Below are positions 11,871 to 24,730 of a stretch of 64,000 nucleotides of DNA, in pieces (positions within the stretch are counted from its first letter, which is position 1; each line of letters opens with the position of its first letter). The position numbers and the translations under genes are program-made. Source of the stretch: Mytilus galloprovincialis (taxonomy: Eukaryota; Mollusca; Bivalvia; Mytilida; Mytilidae); assembly GCF_965363235.1 (NCBI RefSeq), contig NC_134843.1:4774001-4838000 (forward strand). Reading direction: 5' to 3'. A model generated the notes under the pieces. That model did no database searches, was not told the DNA's origin, and saw nothing but the letters and a program-made list of their open reading frames with translations.

Positions 11871-12203
11871 TTATGTATCATTGTCATTTTGTTCAGTTTC
11901 TCCCGTTACCTATTCTGACCTTTATTTCAACTATGAGTATTTCCGTGTGTTTGTTTATTCTAGATTGGCTAGAGTATAGAGGGAGGGTTGAGATCTCACA
12001 AAACATGTTTAACCACGGCGCATTTTTGCACCTGTCCCAAGTCTGGAGAGTGTGGCCTTTGTTTTTTTATGTTTTGTTTTGTTTTTTAATTTCAGTTTAA
12101 TTTTATGTTTTGGAGTTTAGTGTGCCGTCCATTTTCACTGTATAGGGGCTAGCTGAAGCCGGGTGAACTCCGGGTGCTGTATTCAATCGCTGTGTTGAAG
12201 ACT
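11871..12203 (+). mobile_element. Penelope-type 3' tail, diverged copy
   Basis: Follows the tail of the element at 32200-34200: TCATTGTCATTTTGTT, GGTTGAGATCTCACAAA, ACATGTTTAACC, CCTGTCCCAAGTC, GGGGCTAGCTGAAG and GTTGAAGAC, in the same order with many changes. No reverse transcriptase attached. Confidence 0.65.
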
Positions 12204-12669
12204 CATCTTTGACATATTGTTCACTTCCATCCTCAATTGTAACATTCAATGTTAATGACATCGAAGAACATTAAAGATGGTTCATTAGAACATAATATTT
12301 TTGCTTGTTTTTCGATAATCACGTTAATATGCATGTATATAAACCCATACATCTATGATTGCGCTTAAAATTATTCTCGACGCAGTTTTTGCAAAACAAT
12401 ACAACAATATAATTATCATCAATTATCCGCACTTGCTTCTCGGTTTTCACTCGCCGTCGGTTGTTAATATATACGTTCCATGTGAAATCGTGTCATAAAG
12501 AAAAAAAATACAATAATGTGCATTCAAAATTAACAGGAAAATTAAACAATTTTTAGTGGAAGCTTATTCTGTGGATGCTCAAAATATTTGCACGAAATCA
12601 TCTGTTACATAAATCAAGCCGTTAGTTTTCTCGTTTGGATTGTTTAACATTGTCATTTCGGGGACTTTT

Positions 12670-12800
12670 ATAGCTGACTATGCGGTATGAGCTTTGTTCA
12701 TTGTTGAAGGCCGGACGGAGACCTATAGTTGTTTATTTCTGTGTCATGTTGGTCTCTTGTGGAGAGTTGTCTCATTGACAGTCATACCACATCTTCGTTT
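12670..12800 (-). repeat. Short dispersed repeat abutting the last located galactosyltransferase exon
   Basis: Full-length copy of the GATGTGGTATGATT family, on the minus strand, ending 31 bases before the exon at 12831. If the donor at 12830 is not used, the frame runs on through 19 codons of linker into this repeat and stops there. Confidence 0.75.
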
Positions 12801-12830
12801 TTCATATTTAGGAATAAAATAATGATTTAC

Positions 12831-15800
12831 CTTCATCACTTCATTTTCATTGATGTCCACAGATATTCTTGTATAAAGATGATGTATCTGGATTCGGACC
12901 ACATTATATGTCAAACTGTTTAAACCGTCTGTCTTAAATCTCTTGTAGCCATCTTCCAGAAGTTTGTATCTATAGAAGTAACAACAAATGTATAAACAAC
13001 GTATATCCTAGGATTAACCAATGTATGAGTCTGATATTATATGAACTTTTCTATTTTAAAGTGGCTGAATTCTATTTTCACTTTTATTAAAATGAAAATG
13101 TGTACAAATACAAAATACTAAATCTATCACAAACAAGATACAATATCTATTGCATAAAATTGAGAATGAAAATGGGGAATGTGTCAAAGAGACAACAACC
13201 CGACCAAAGAGCAGATAACAGCCCATCGCCACTAATGGGTCTTCATCGCAGCGAGAAAATCCCGCACCTATAGGTGGGTGGATAGGGGGTCCTCAGCTGG
13301 CCCCTATGCTTACTAGTAATAATGCCATTTACATTTTCAGTTAAACTTTACCTCTTTGTATTGTGTTTGTTACCCTTCTCTTTGCCATGTCTCAACATTG
13401 TGTATCTCGCTACTTTATTTGAATGTCTTGTCACTGTGAAGTTAGCGTGCATAAGCCTGAAAAGTAAAATATCAATTGATTATTCCAGGACGTCACAAAA
13501 CAACATGCAAGTCTTATTTAAGATATTTTAATATGGTTATTTTAATGCATGCCTTTACAAATTTTGTAGATTAAAATTATTGGCTGTTTATATAATTGTG
13601 ATTTTTGAAGAATGGACAAGAGCACGAGATTATTCATTGGGATTTCAAGTAATATAAAAAAGAAGATGTGGTATGATTGCCAATGAGACAACTATCCACA
13701 AAAGACCAAAATGACACAGACATTAACAACTATAGGTCACCGTACGGCCTTCAACAACAACTCTGCCTACAGATATATTTATAAGATATCCGAATGCAAG
13801 TTCTTGTTTTTGTAATATCTATTTTATTCGCATTAATTATTTATTTTACCTTGCAATAATTTCTTAATTTACAGTATTCAAGTATTGAAACATGTATGGT
13901 TGATATTCAGGTTTTAGCATCTTTGCCCTTTCTGATAATAGCAATACAAGTTTTGTGAAATTCATTGAATGACTACGTGATTACGGATAATCATTTCGTG
14001 ATTTGTTTTGTGTGTTACTTTTGTTCTCCCTTTCCTTCTTTTTATGCTCTAACCTGTTCCACATATCATCATCTTCTCCTCCCCAACCGAAGAATTTGTT
14101 GGAAAATCCATTGACACTCTGTAGCTGACTTTTAGATAAAGCCGATGCGCCACCAAATATAGCTTTATATGGTAATCTGTAAAAACAATGATTTCAAATG
14201 AGACAACTGTCAAATTTAAAGACCATAATGACAATTGTGTGAGCAACTTTAGAAACTACCGTCAAAGAGCAAAAAACGAACTATAAAGTAGACTATTCAA
14301 GGTCTTGTAAAACAAATAAAAAGTCAGAGACCAACGACATCTTTCGTCAGCTGCGCCGTGCTCGACCCAAAAATAATTTCAACCTTCATCAAAGCGAAAA
14401 ATTGGAATAATATTTTACTATTGGCATTCAGTTTGGTTCAACTTTGTCAAAAAAAAGAAAAAAAGCTAAACACATCGCTGATGTTTTTGAAATAAATAAT
14501 ACAACCTCATTTGAACTCTTATATACATGCAACCTTTATTTTGACTTTCTGATAGAGATGAATAACTCATGTGATGAGAGTGTTCAGTTATAAAAAAGAG
14601 AAACCAGGAAGAACCATGACGTTGACAGATTCGGTCTTCAGAGAAAGATATTAAACAGGCAAAACGACGATTTGCATAATTTTCCAATGTTTAGATTACT
14701 TTGATCTTTGCCAATCTTCAGATGTCATCTCAATGGTTAATTATATGCTGATACATCATAATTAGGAACTTTTCAACCTTAAAATCTTAACTTATAGACG
14801 AATATTAGAATACAGAAAACATAAGCTCTATTGAGCTTTTTAATCTTCTTATTACAAATTAAACAAAACACGTTTAAAACAAAGTAACAATACAAAACAC
14901 ACCAGAACTTCATTTATATAACCAAAGCAAATCATTAACATGATGAATCTTGCAACCAGTTTCACCTCCACCCTTCAAATTTTTGAATTAAGATTTATTT
15001 AATTGATTTATCCTATATCGATCTTTTGAAGTTGTTTCTATTAATTTATCGTCTTCATTCAACGTCTGTAATTTTACCTGTATCTGAATTTATCAATAGC
15101 TGCTGACAAATGTCTTGGTTGTGTTGTGCACGTGTAGGAATTTCTGTCATCCTCGGGTAAAAGGTCAACATCGTGAAATACAAAACAGGTATACTTGTGA
15201 TTTTTTATCGATTCTGCATAACCTATGTTCATCAACATGGCACGATTAAATTTAGAAGTACCTATCTGAAGAAAAAAAATAGAATATCAGTGTAGTAAAA
15301 GGGTTATGTTTTGTGTTTTTCACAGTGAACAAAAGATGAACAAGAAGATTTGGGAAAATTAAACTTGGCGATATTTGAATTATTAAATCAGTATTGAGGT
15401 CATTAATGTAAAAATTAAAGCAAGCATTTTTTTTAGAAAATATTTGTTAGGAAACTGAAAAAACTATCTACTTATAAAAAAAATATGCCAAAATATCATT
15501 CGTACCTGGTCTATGATATATATCCCGTAGTCGAGTTGTTGTCGCCTTAAGAAGGGGTGTATATTATACAGAAATGTTTTTAGGTGTTGGTCTCTGTCTC
15601 TAAATGGTACAATAACGGCAACATGGTGACGGGGAATGCAATCGTCAGGGCTATAACGGCCACCTTTCTGTACCCATGACAGAGCTGTCTTTAATTGGGT
15701 AGTAGATGGTATAAATAAATGAGGAGTGTTTCTTCCAACTGAAAATATAATTAAAGTCAATTGCAGTTCGTATATTTGGTATTTTTCTGTTTATATTAGA

Positions 15801-18800
15801 TCAAATTATGTCGCTAATTTTCTCATTTGATTTTTTTTCCTTTCAGATTTGGTTATCAATCCCGGAACTTTTATATCGCCTTGCACTGTGCCCGGCTCGC
15901 TAGACAAATCGACCAACTATAATCGACAAATATCATGCTTTCGGTGGCCGGATATTCATAAGGATCTGCAGAGATCGATCTAAGTCATTGTATTTCCTAG
16001 ACGTGATTACAGAATGAAATGTCCCGAGTACATGTACAACATGTTTTTCAGCCGAAAAACTATCAGCATTGTTTCACATTCATCTTGGTTAAGGTTGGCT
16101 TTTCTTATAAAAATAAGATGAAATGCAATTGCCAATGAGAAAACTATCTTACAATGTTGCAAGGTTTCAATGAAGTTGGTGAACACAATTATAGTCAATA
16201 GTACGGTCTTCAGCGATAACAAAAGCTCATATCACCTAGTCGACTATAAAAGGCCCCGACATGAAAAATATGAATAATTCAATTGAGAAACCCAACGGCC
16301 TAATCTATAACAATACAATTTAGGAAAAAAAATATGACAAACACGAACCAACGTCCACCACTGAACTACAGTCTCCTAACTTGGGACAAGCACATTAAGA
16401 ATGAGGCCAGATTAAACATGTTTGAGAGTGCTGAATCCTCTCCTAACCTGGGACACTAGAGTTACAGCACAACATAAAAACAAACTATTTAAATCAAATA
16501 AAACATGCTTAACTCTACAGATAGTTACAAAGCAGAAAACAGATAAAAAAAAAAAACAACCGGACGAGGCAGAGTATTTTTACATTCCTTACAACAAAAA
16601 AACACAAAGTACAGATCTGCGGGTACTGACAGCTAGTTCAAAGTCAATGACAACTAAAATATCAGTCAGTACACATCCAACATCCAATAGACAGAAAAAG
16701 TACCGATTTTACACCCCCCTTTGAGCTTATTTAGAAAAATAACCTCTACTATCAGAATATAGATACTCATTGAACGACTCATCGTGAATACAGACCGTAA
16801 ATCGATATAAAAATTTCTGATGCCATACTAGAACCTTTAATTACTTGAGGCATTTTTGGGGCGATTATGCAGTAGTTAATATGGTACAACTCATTAAACA
16901 TTGTTCAACATGTGCATCAGTCAATTTATTCTGAATGAAAATGTCAAACACTCCATGACGTATAGTCTTAGTATTTATCAACTCTTGTTATATACGACTT
17001 GGTCTCTTTTCTTGAATCTTAAGTAAATGAGGATTACATACCAGAAAAAAAATGCTGTGGTTTAAAGTCGTTCGTCTTTTGAAATTTAGGAGGAAAATCT
17101 AATAATGCAATGGCATGTTTAATTAACCGCATGAAATCTTCTTTTTAAATTGATGATGATGTACTAGTAATTGAAATGTCCGTTGATATTTTTACTAGAA
17201 ATCTAGACGACGATGACCTTCTAGAGCTGTGAACGAATTCGATTCCACAGCCTGGTCTGGAATGTTACACATAGCTGAACATGTATTGTCATTTTTACCC
17301 AATGTATAAAAACTTCAGACATGTATTATTTGAAAACGGAATAGATGTCGTATTACGAATATATACATTGGCTGATAAACGTGTATTCCTATTTTTATTT
17401 ATGTATTACCAGTAACCGTGTTTTATGTGCATATATATCGAAATGTATTCAGTTTGTTTATTTTGTAGATCAGCTTTGTTTCTAACTGTTCTGTTCATAT
17501 ACATAGAGTTGATTGTTCTTAATTCAAATAATATGTGGCACTAAAACAAAATTGATTGATTTTTACCTAGATTAGGAGATGTTTCCGGACATGAAGAGAA
17601 ACAGCTAGTGGTGTCTCTAATATCTGTGCAATTTTTATTGTTGTCATAATAACCCACATGCCCTGTTGGTGAAGGCATCACGCGGTTTAGTTTATTCCGA
17701 TATTTGTCCTTATATCCAGTTTCATTTGTTGATGAAATTTTTCTTAAGAAATGTCTTTCTTTTACTTGCCGCCGAGATATTCTGCTGACGACTGTTTTCT
17801 TGACGGAAACGTTAATGGCTAACTGAACTACAATTTGAAATGAAAGACAAATTAGTTATTTCATTGTACATCAGGATATATATGTTTTGATATTTTCTTA
17901 ATCCGTAATTGGAGTTCTATTCTATTGACACAAATATGAAATATGAATGAACGGAGATTTCGGGTTCACGACAATGAGACACCAATCAAACATTAACAAA
18001 AACACGAAAATCGCGATACTGTGACATACTTTTCCTACTCAAAACATACAACAGCTTCAGTGCCTGGTCAAAAGTATAAAAAAAATGCATCTATTTGCTA
18101 TATATTTCATACAAAAACGTATATTTTAAAAAAAAAATTGAAGATATTTATGGTAGTGCTTCCTCTAGAAGTTTAATGTACAACATGTAAGACACTCTAC
18201 AATTTGTTTTATTTCTTGTGAGCTGAAATAATTATGTGACTTCTTTTAATTTAATCTAACAAGTGAGGATGGTGTTGAACAGTTATTCATATACTGCTTC
18301 TTTCGTGAGATTAATGGATTATCTTTTGATTGCTCAAATCCATCAGCAAATATTTCATCCATATACAGGCTGATAACAAATGAACCTACATAATAGAAAC
18401 TAATTACTGCAAAGTGAATCGATTGTTCTATCAATAAATAACATTTTGTGAGAGAATTCGATGTTTGCTGTACCACTGTTCATGTCAACGCACTTTATAT
18501 GACAATATCAGAATTGTTAGGTCAATAATTGTGTAGAATTTTAAGCCCAAACTTTCTATTGCTTTAACGGGGCTCCTGTGTATAAATCAAATTTTTTTTC
18601 TAATATAGGATTTCACTATATTTTTTTATAAACGAACTTTATCATATACTTAAAAGAAAAATGAAATAAAAAAATGAGGTCACCGTTCATTTGAGCTCAC
18701 ATTCTGACTCCGGAAGAAGCATACATTTTTGTTAATGTCCTTTAAGGTTTTTCTGTTGAACTAATAGGAGAAATAGAGGTAATATCGAAATAAAAAAATA

Positions 18801-20156
18801 ACCTAATTACAGAAATCGCTTAAATTTTACAATTATTTAGTTTATGTATAGCTTATTTGAAGACAATAATAAAAATTATATTTCACCGATGAGTTAAAAA
18901 AAGATATTTAAAATCTAATGCCAAAAAATGACATTTTTGCACCAAAGGGAGATCATTTGGAGCTTTTTCAATGATATAAACATTTAAAAAGTCATCTGGG
19001 GCCAAACCGAATCGAGTTTTTTGGTTAATTTTTTTTATTTTTTACCATATCATAAAGTAATAACTAATAGTGTAATAAATAAAATGTGTAATGAAAAAAT
19101 AAAGGTTCAATTTTTTGCTGAAATCTTTGTACCCACGAGCCACCTTATTAAATACGCAAATGCAAGACCCCAAAACTATACCTATGCAGAACAACATGTT
19201 TATGAAATCATAGCAAAACCTTTTGGGGACTCCATATAACTTCGGTCATAGAATACGTTTTTGGAAATGACCGAAGGGTCTATAAATTGGTAAACGGCCC
19301 TCGGTACCATGAATTATTATTTTAATTAATACTTGATTAAAGGGTCGTGTCAAAACAGAAGACTGGTTAAGAACTGTCCGTAGTTTAGCCCTGTGGTAGG
19401 GTTCATGCCTAAAAATAGCTTTATGCATATGCCTCTATTATCCTTATTTTATTAAAGAAAATGAAGAAAGAATTTAAATCTATAGTGCCTACAGTTTATA
19501 TGTATACAATTTTTCCTCTTGAGTGTCAATCGAATACACAGGCAAAATGTACTCACATGAATTTCACATCAATCTCACGTGAAATTCACATGAAAAATTT
19601 CACGTGAGATTCACCTCAATCGAGCTTATACATGAAATTCACGTGAAAATTTCCATGTGAATTTCACGTGAATTGAGATTCACATGATTCTGATGTGAAA
19701 TTTTTCACATGAATTTCACGTGAAATTTACAACAAAAAAATTTGATATTTTTCATGGTTTTAATTAAATTTGAAAATTTATATGTTATTTGAATTACTCT
19801 ATTTTAAAAATTCATGTGAATTTCACATGAAAAATTTCACGTGATTTTCATGTGAAATTCACACGAGTTTCACATGAGAATCATGTGAAACTCAAAAAAA
19901 TTGTTTTCACGTGAGTTTCACGTATAAGCTCGTTTGAGGTGAAATTGATGTGAATTTCACGTGAAATTCACATGAATTTAAATTCACGTGAAATTGATGT
20001 GAGTGAAATTTGCCTGTGTATACTATGAAGTATGTTATGAATATCAATGCAGTTCATGGCGGATGTTAAGAAAAACTCACTGTAAATTGTCAGAAAAAAC
20101 GAAGACAGCACAAGGCTGATTATGAATATGTCCAGATATTTCTTCATCTTTTCCAT
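12831..20156 (-). CDS. B4GALT: Beta-1,4-galactosyltransferase family glycosyltransferase (seven exons, last codons missing)
   Basis: Exons on the minus strand: 20156-20081, 17827-17567, 15738-15506, 15265-15078, 14176-14054, 13456-13352 and 12969-12831. All six junctions have AG/GT ends and matching phases, giving 375 residues. Residues 8-26 form a hydrophobic type II signal anchor after a short basic N terminus; a stem region follows. The catalytic part shows GGRYSPDDC (138-146), PFRDRD (157-162), FNRA (196-199), the metal-binding DVD (222-224), FGGASAL, WGGEDDD (284-290) and MLRH (314-317); the Met and His have the spacing of the family's other two Mn ligands. Known family members move galactose or GalNAc from the UDP-sugar to GlcNAc in the Golgi lumen; which subtype this is cannot be told. 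After VMK there is a donor GTAAAT, so a short terminal exon should exist further along the minus strand; I did not find it. Confidence 0.92.
13150..13320 (-). mobile_element. Penelope-type 3' tail fragment in a galactosyltransferase intron
   Basis: AAATGGGGAATGTGTCAAAG, AACAACCCGACCAAA, then GCAGCGAGAAAATCCCGCAC and CTCAGCTGGCCCCTA match the end of the element at 32200. It lies between exons 13352-13456 and 12831-12969. Confidence 0.75.
13662..13765 (+). repeat. Short dispersed repeat (GATGTGGTATGATT family), near-consensus
   Basis: GATGTGGTATGATTGCCAAT, CTATCCACAAAAGACC, ACTATAGGTCACCG and CGGCCTTCAACAAC. It lies in the intron between galactosyltransferase exons 14054-14176 and 13352-13456. 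Confidence 0.85.
16110..16225 (+). repeat. Short dispersed repeat, very diverged
   Basis: ATTGCCAATGAGAAAACTATC and AGTACGGTCTTCAGCG keep the order of the family. In a galactosyltransferase intron. Confidence 0.5.
16365..16450 (-). repeat. Penelope-type tail fragment
   Basis: CTCCTAACTTGGGACAAGC, AGATTAAACATGTTTGAGAG and GCTGAATCCTCTCC parallel part of the tail at 32440-32510. Confidence 0.55.
17828..19534. other. Large first intron of the galactosyltransferase, outer part
   Basis: AT-rich with several open frames of 60-76 codons, none with coding character. The rest of this intron holds the foldback element at 19537-20018. Confidence 0.5.
19537..20018. mobile_element. Foldback MITE with TTCACGTGAAATTCACATG subrepeats
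   Basis: The element opens CACAGGCAAA and closes TTTGCCTGTG, flanked by TA on both sides (19535-19536, 20019-20020), as in Tc1/mariner-type insertions. Both arms, over 150 bp each, are packed with short palindromic words on CACGTGAA and CACATGAA around an AT-rich centre near 19740-19810. Non-coding, in intron 1 of the galactosyltransferase. Confidence 0.88.
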
Positions 20157-20229
20157 TTATTTCAATATCAGATAAATATTTCAATCATTCTGTTGAAGAT
20201 TTCAAAAACGCCATCTTCATTCACATCTG
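20157..20229 (-). other. 5' UTR of the galactosyltransferase with short upstream ATGs
   Basis: On the minus strand a pyrimidine-rich tract ends in TTTGACAG just above 20229, a plausible acceptor. The sequence from there to the ATG at 20156 contains ATGTGA and another short open frame before the start codon. The upstream noncoding exon is not located. A second in-frame ATG lies at 20147; I chose the first. Confidence 0.4.
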
Positions 20230-21620
20230 TCAAAGAAAAAAATCAATAATGTTCATGAATTATCTGTTTGGTATATTTAAGCATTTTGTTAGTTTTTAGA
20301 CTTCGTTTTTATCTCAAACTATATTGACAGTGCCAAAAACAGAAACAAAAATAACTAACAAACAAACAAACAAACAAAAAAAAATAACAAAAATAACAAA
20401 AATTGCTCAAATATCACCAAGCCAGTTCCCACAGTTAAACACTAGATATAGTTCCCGACGTTGAGTACGCAATTTGTATTTTTTTTTTGTTTTTTTTTTT
20501 TTGTGAATAGTGGACAGATTATGACTAACTCTTCCAACCTCCTAGACAGAATGCCACGAGAACTCATTTCTTCTCTAATGATGTATAGACAGATATTCGA
20601 ACGACTAGGTAGATATGTGGTTAAAATACAACAGTTTTAGGCGACTATTTACGTAAATAAAACTTTGTTGTCGCGCATAATATTTGAACAGCTCCATGAA
20701 ACACAAATACAAAAATATATCCAATAATCGAATAAAATACTAAAATTAGGTTCCGTCCGTGAACATTTCGAAAAATCGTGTGATTTTCAATAAAAAAAAC
20801 TATTTAAAAAAACATTTTGAGATTATTTGTGGATATATTTTTATGAAATTTTCAGTTTGATTGAATTTTCCGTTGATTATTCCTGGAATATTTCGTGAAA
20901 TTATTGTTTATGTTTGTTATTTAGATCAGGTAAAGATAATTACGTTACAGCTGTGTTGCACGTTTATGTACGACCAAAAATATATGTTTGTTAATGTGAG
21001 AATATTTATCTTTAAACGAAATAACTTTTTACAATATTTCAGTTAAGAACTGACGTAGTCAACGTTTTTTTTAAATAGATAATTTCCATTAATTTTTTTT
21101 TAATTTAAACTACAAATATCATTTTTAGTAACCTTATCAAATTGTATTGTTTTATTTTTTATTTACTTTACTGTAAAATTAAATCTAAACCCATACCATA
21201 CCTTAGTATGTCCATCGAGATAATGACCGTTCATAAGGAAGTAAAAGTGCAATGCAAGAGTTGTTTTTGTTTTTTAACATGGCCTCCTCAGGCCAAACCT
21301 GTCCATTCTTATAGCATTTGATTAAAAAATATAGTTATAATATACTTGAAAGTAAAAACGTCAGGCATATTTATTTGATTTGTTTTGATTAATACATGTA
21401 AAGCATTTGTGTAAACCATTTTTTATACATTCAAATGTCTACCCATTGTTAAGAGTGCATGGGAATTCGCACATCTTCGAGGGTTCAAGACTCGGGGTCA
21501 GGATTTCTGTTTTCTTTATATTTAGGTCAGTTTTCTATTCCTTGTATTTTTGTCCATTATTATTTATATTGCGAATCCCAACCAAACTCTCCTAAAAATA
21601 ATAAACGTCATTAATTCAAA
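20230..21620. other. AT-rich interval upstream of the galactosyltransferase
   Basis: Should contain the first noncoding exon and promoter. Homopolymer runs (near 20475-20510) and no recognisable gene. Confidence 0.4.
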
Positions 21621-21626
21621 ACTTAA

Positions 21627-21680
21627 TTGTGGTGTTGTCTCTTTGGCACATTCCCCATTTCCATTCTCAATTTTTATTAA
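21627..21680 (+). repeat. Penelope-type tail, last 50 bp
   Basis: TTGTCTCTTTGGCACATTCC followed by CCATTTCCATTCTCAA, the terminal words of the tail at 32200. Confidence 0.65.
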
Positions 21681-21844
21681 TAACATTAATAACTAATTTA
21701 TAATTAGAAGCCATTATTATGAAACCAGAAGCTTTCCTCGCACAAAATTTTACAACTAAATCTTATACTGAGGAGTTTTTTTTGTATTTATCTTGTTGTA
21801 TTTGTGATATTGATAGGCTATATATATGATAAGATAAGATATTT

Positions 21845-21970
21845 TTATATATATTCCAGACCATATGAGGATTTGGACAGTATGTGTATACTCGTGACGG
21901 TCTGACCATACGCGTCTAGTATGTATGAGCTTGACCATATATGTATATGAACCACATATGGGTTAATCTT
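21845..21970. repeat. Cluster of CCATATG/CATACGCG words
   Basis: CCAGACCATATGAGG, TCTGACCATACGCG, CTTGACCATATATG and CCACATATGGG occur within 125 bp: short irregular repeats of a GACCATA word. Origin unknown. Confidence 0.35.
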
Positions 21971-22079
21971 AGTCAAACATTTATTAAAATCTTTTACTGG
22001 GTTCAAAAAAATAATGAAAAGGTGAATTTTCCGAATCAATTCCATTCCAAACTCAGGACATACTATAATCAATTAATCG

Positions 22080-23240
22080 CGGCACACTTCGCTTCCTTGA
22101 CATATTGTTGAAAACTCGCTGCATCACTTTTGCCGTTTATCAAAACATTTAAAACTCAACCAGTCTTAGTCTGACAAGTAAAAAGCTTGGTTTGGCAGTT
22201 TTTGTAGTAAAGTTCCGAACTTATGATTTCTAAAAACTGTTATTATGTTTAATTCCAATACCTGCAATTTCAATTAGTCTAATTAAACTTGTCAATGAAT
22301 TACTGACATGCTGTTAATTCCAATCGAACTTTTTATATCAATTTGAGATATCAGCTATGTTGATTTGTAAAATACATTTTATCAATAAACTTTTTAAAGT
22401 TATGCAGACCGTTCTCCGACGTACCGTCCGTACCACCCGTATATTGAAAAAGCTGCACGTTTTCAAAAACTAAAATCAATTCATAACTTCACATGAACAA
22501 TGAAGTTTTCAGATTCAGACACAGTCTATTTCTGTAAGAAAAACGAAGTTTAAAGAGTTTTTGATCTTTTTCCACATATTCGAAACCCTCTGATTTTATC
22601 CGCGTAGTGCCAGTTTTCCCCACTGTTCCTTTTATAAATTTTATTACATATGTATAGTTTTAAAAGCTGTTATTGAAATTCTATACAATTTTTTTAATTA
22701 TTTTTTTAAAGGGTGCCAATGTTAAATATATGAAAAGTCTAGAGAGAATTATTTCCACCAAATTTCCAATTAATGGCTCATATCTCGAAAGCAAGCACAC
22801 GGGACCCTTCATTTTTCTGCTATTCTAGTTCCTTTATTTATATGCTATCAATTTTCAAAAAGTCTTTTAAAAAGTTTGTTATTTTGAACTAATTAAAAAA
22901 TATAGATCTCTGATTTCGTTATATTTCATGTGTAGTATCAGATATCTATATTAAAACTAGATTGAAAAGAACAGTCGAAGGCAGGTATATAGAAAAACTC
23001 TTGAAAAGAACAAAATATATTTCCACAGACTTGGACGGTGACAAATATGTCACGTGTATACTCTTAGTCTAAAAACCTTCACAAGAAGGTGGATATAAAG
23101 TTTTTGGAAAAATCTAAATATTTGTTCGTTAGTACCCTCCCCTAGATCCCCCACTGGATCGATTTTAAAGTTCCTAATATGATCTAATATCACACAATCT
23201 CGCAAGTCCCTTATCTCACACACTATCTCTAGTTCCTCAT
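22080..23240. other. Interval without recognisable gene or repeat
   Basis: Nothing supported on either strand. Confidence 0.4.
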
Positions 23241-23242
23241 AT

Positions 23243-23340
23243 ATATACGATAAGATAGATAAGATACATTTTATTTCCAATAGTGGACCCATAATAGGCA
23301 TAATCAGTACATTAATTGTTTATCACACAATTGCAGTAGA
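23243..23340 (-). mobile_element. LINE 3' end fragment
   Basis: On the minus strand it reads TATTATGGGTCCACTATTGG, AAATAAAATG, then TATCTTATCTATCTTATC. This is the same ending as the LINE at 34991-38376, without any coding part. Two CTTGCACTCTCGTAA repeats follow on the plus strand. Confidence 0.7.
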
Positions 23341-23359
23341 CAATAAACAAAAAATAAAA

Positions 23360-23470
23360 ATAGAAATACATTATATCTTGCACTCTCGTAAATCGTTATA
23401 TATATCTTGCACTCTCGTAAGTCCCTCGAGTCATATCACACTCTCTCAAGTTTGTCATAGTATGCACTCT
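23360..23470. repeat. Irregular CTTGCACTCTCGTAA repeats
   Basis: ATATCTTGCACTCTCGTAA occurs at about 23371 and 23402, with weaker echoes (ATGCACTCTCGTGATCCC, CACTCTCTCAAG) beside them and in the 23190-23230 stretch. Confidence 0.5.
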
Positions 23471-23667
23471 CGTGATCCCTTATATCACACATTCTCTAAC
23501 GTTAGTAACCACACTTTCCCCAAGTTTCATTAAATTTCTAATCCGTGTAATTTCATTAAAAAGCGAAAATATTATAATATAATACCTTATAAATTCGAGT
23601 GAAATGAAACACATATAATTCCATACATTTACTAATGATGATCAACTTGTTTTTACAAATGTAAGTG

Positions 23668-23720
23668 CTATAAAACCAGGTTTAATCCACCATTTTTCTA
23701 CATTTGAAAATGCCTATAGG
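23668..23720. repeat. Truncated copy of the 10590-10650 repeat
   Basis: CTATAAAACCAGGTTTAATC, then ACATTTGAAAATGCCTAT, parallel to the stretch beside the hammerhead-like motif. Confidence 0.6.
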
Positions 23721-24730
23721 AATTATTGCATAAAATTGATGGATGCGGACGCATATCCCTTGGAGATATATTTTTGGCCTATTTACACCATGTCCCTCTG
23801 TACTTCCGTGAAATGTTAGAAGAATTTCCCTCTAGATGAAATATACCAGTTGGATTATCTAACAAAAATGATCACGATTTACCGTATATATATATATATG
23901 TACAAGATCATTTATGTTTGAATTTTATTATTTTTTATTGATTGTTGTTTGCTTAAACACCAGTTGCAAATATTTCAAAATATATAGAAAGGATCCCAGG
24001 AATTACAAAAATAAAATGTCAGGCAGTACAAGAGACCACATCCAACACGTCCGTTTAATCCGAAAAAATGACTAAAGCACTAACAAAAATATTTCAATGA
24101 CCTATATTGAGAGTAATTATGAATAAAATATGTGTTTTCAGGCGTGTATAACCTTCATTGGTAGTTCAATCGTCAGCATAGTCTGTATTCACAATTAAGC
24201 ATGGGTACATCGCGTCCATCTCAGTCGGAGTATGACTCCAGTATTACTTTCTACCAGTGATCGTTCGCATTACAATCAATGGCAATTATAAAAAAAAACA
24301 ATCCTGACATAACACATCACTGTCTTACTCCTACTTTTTCATGGAAACTAGTGTCAACTTCAGAATTGATGGTACACGGGAACTTTGTATAGCACTGCTT
24401 AAAGAGTTACATATTCTTAGTTTTTAGTTTTCAAAATTTCCATAGACTTACCATGTGTAGGCTGTTCGAGACTTTTCGGAATACAAAATTCCTTGTGGCA
24501 CTGTTCTAAGATGTTTCTAGGGAAAATATGTGGACTATGCAACCTCTACCTTTGGCTTACATAAACAAGCTTGTTTTTGTCGTAGTTTCTTACCAACAAC
24601 TTTTTTAATTCTTGCTATATATCCTTACTTTATAAGTGAGAAGATGAAGTACCAATAAGACAACCCTACATCCAAGTCACACTGTGTTAAAGGTAAACAG
24701 TTATATAGGTAAAAGTACTACTTTAACACT

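Noticed and set aside
20460-20510. Poly-T tract as a retroposon tail
   Set aside because: No element body or target duplication could be tied to it.
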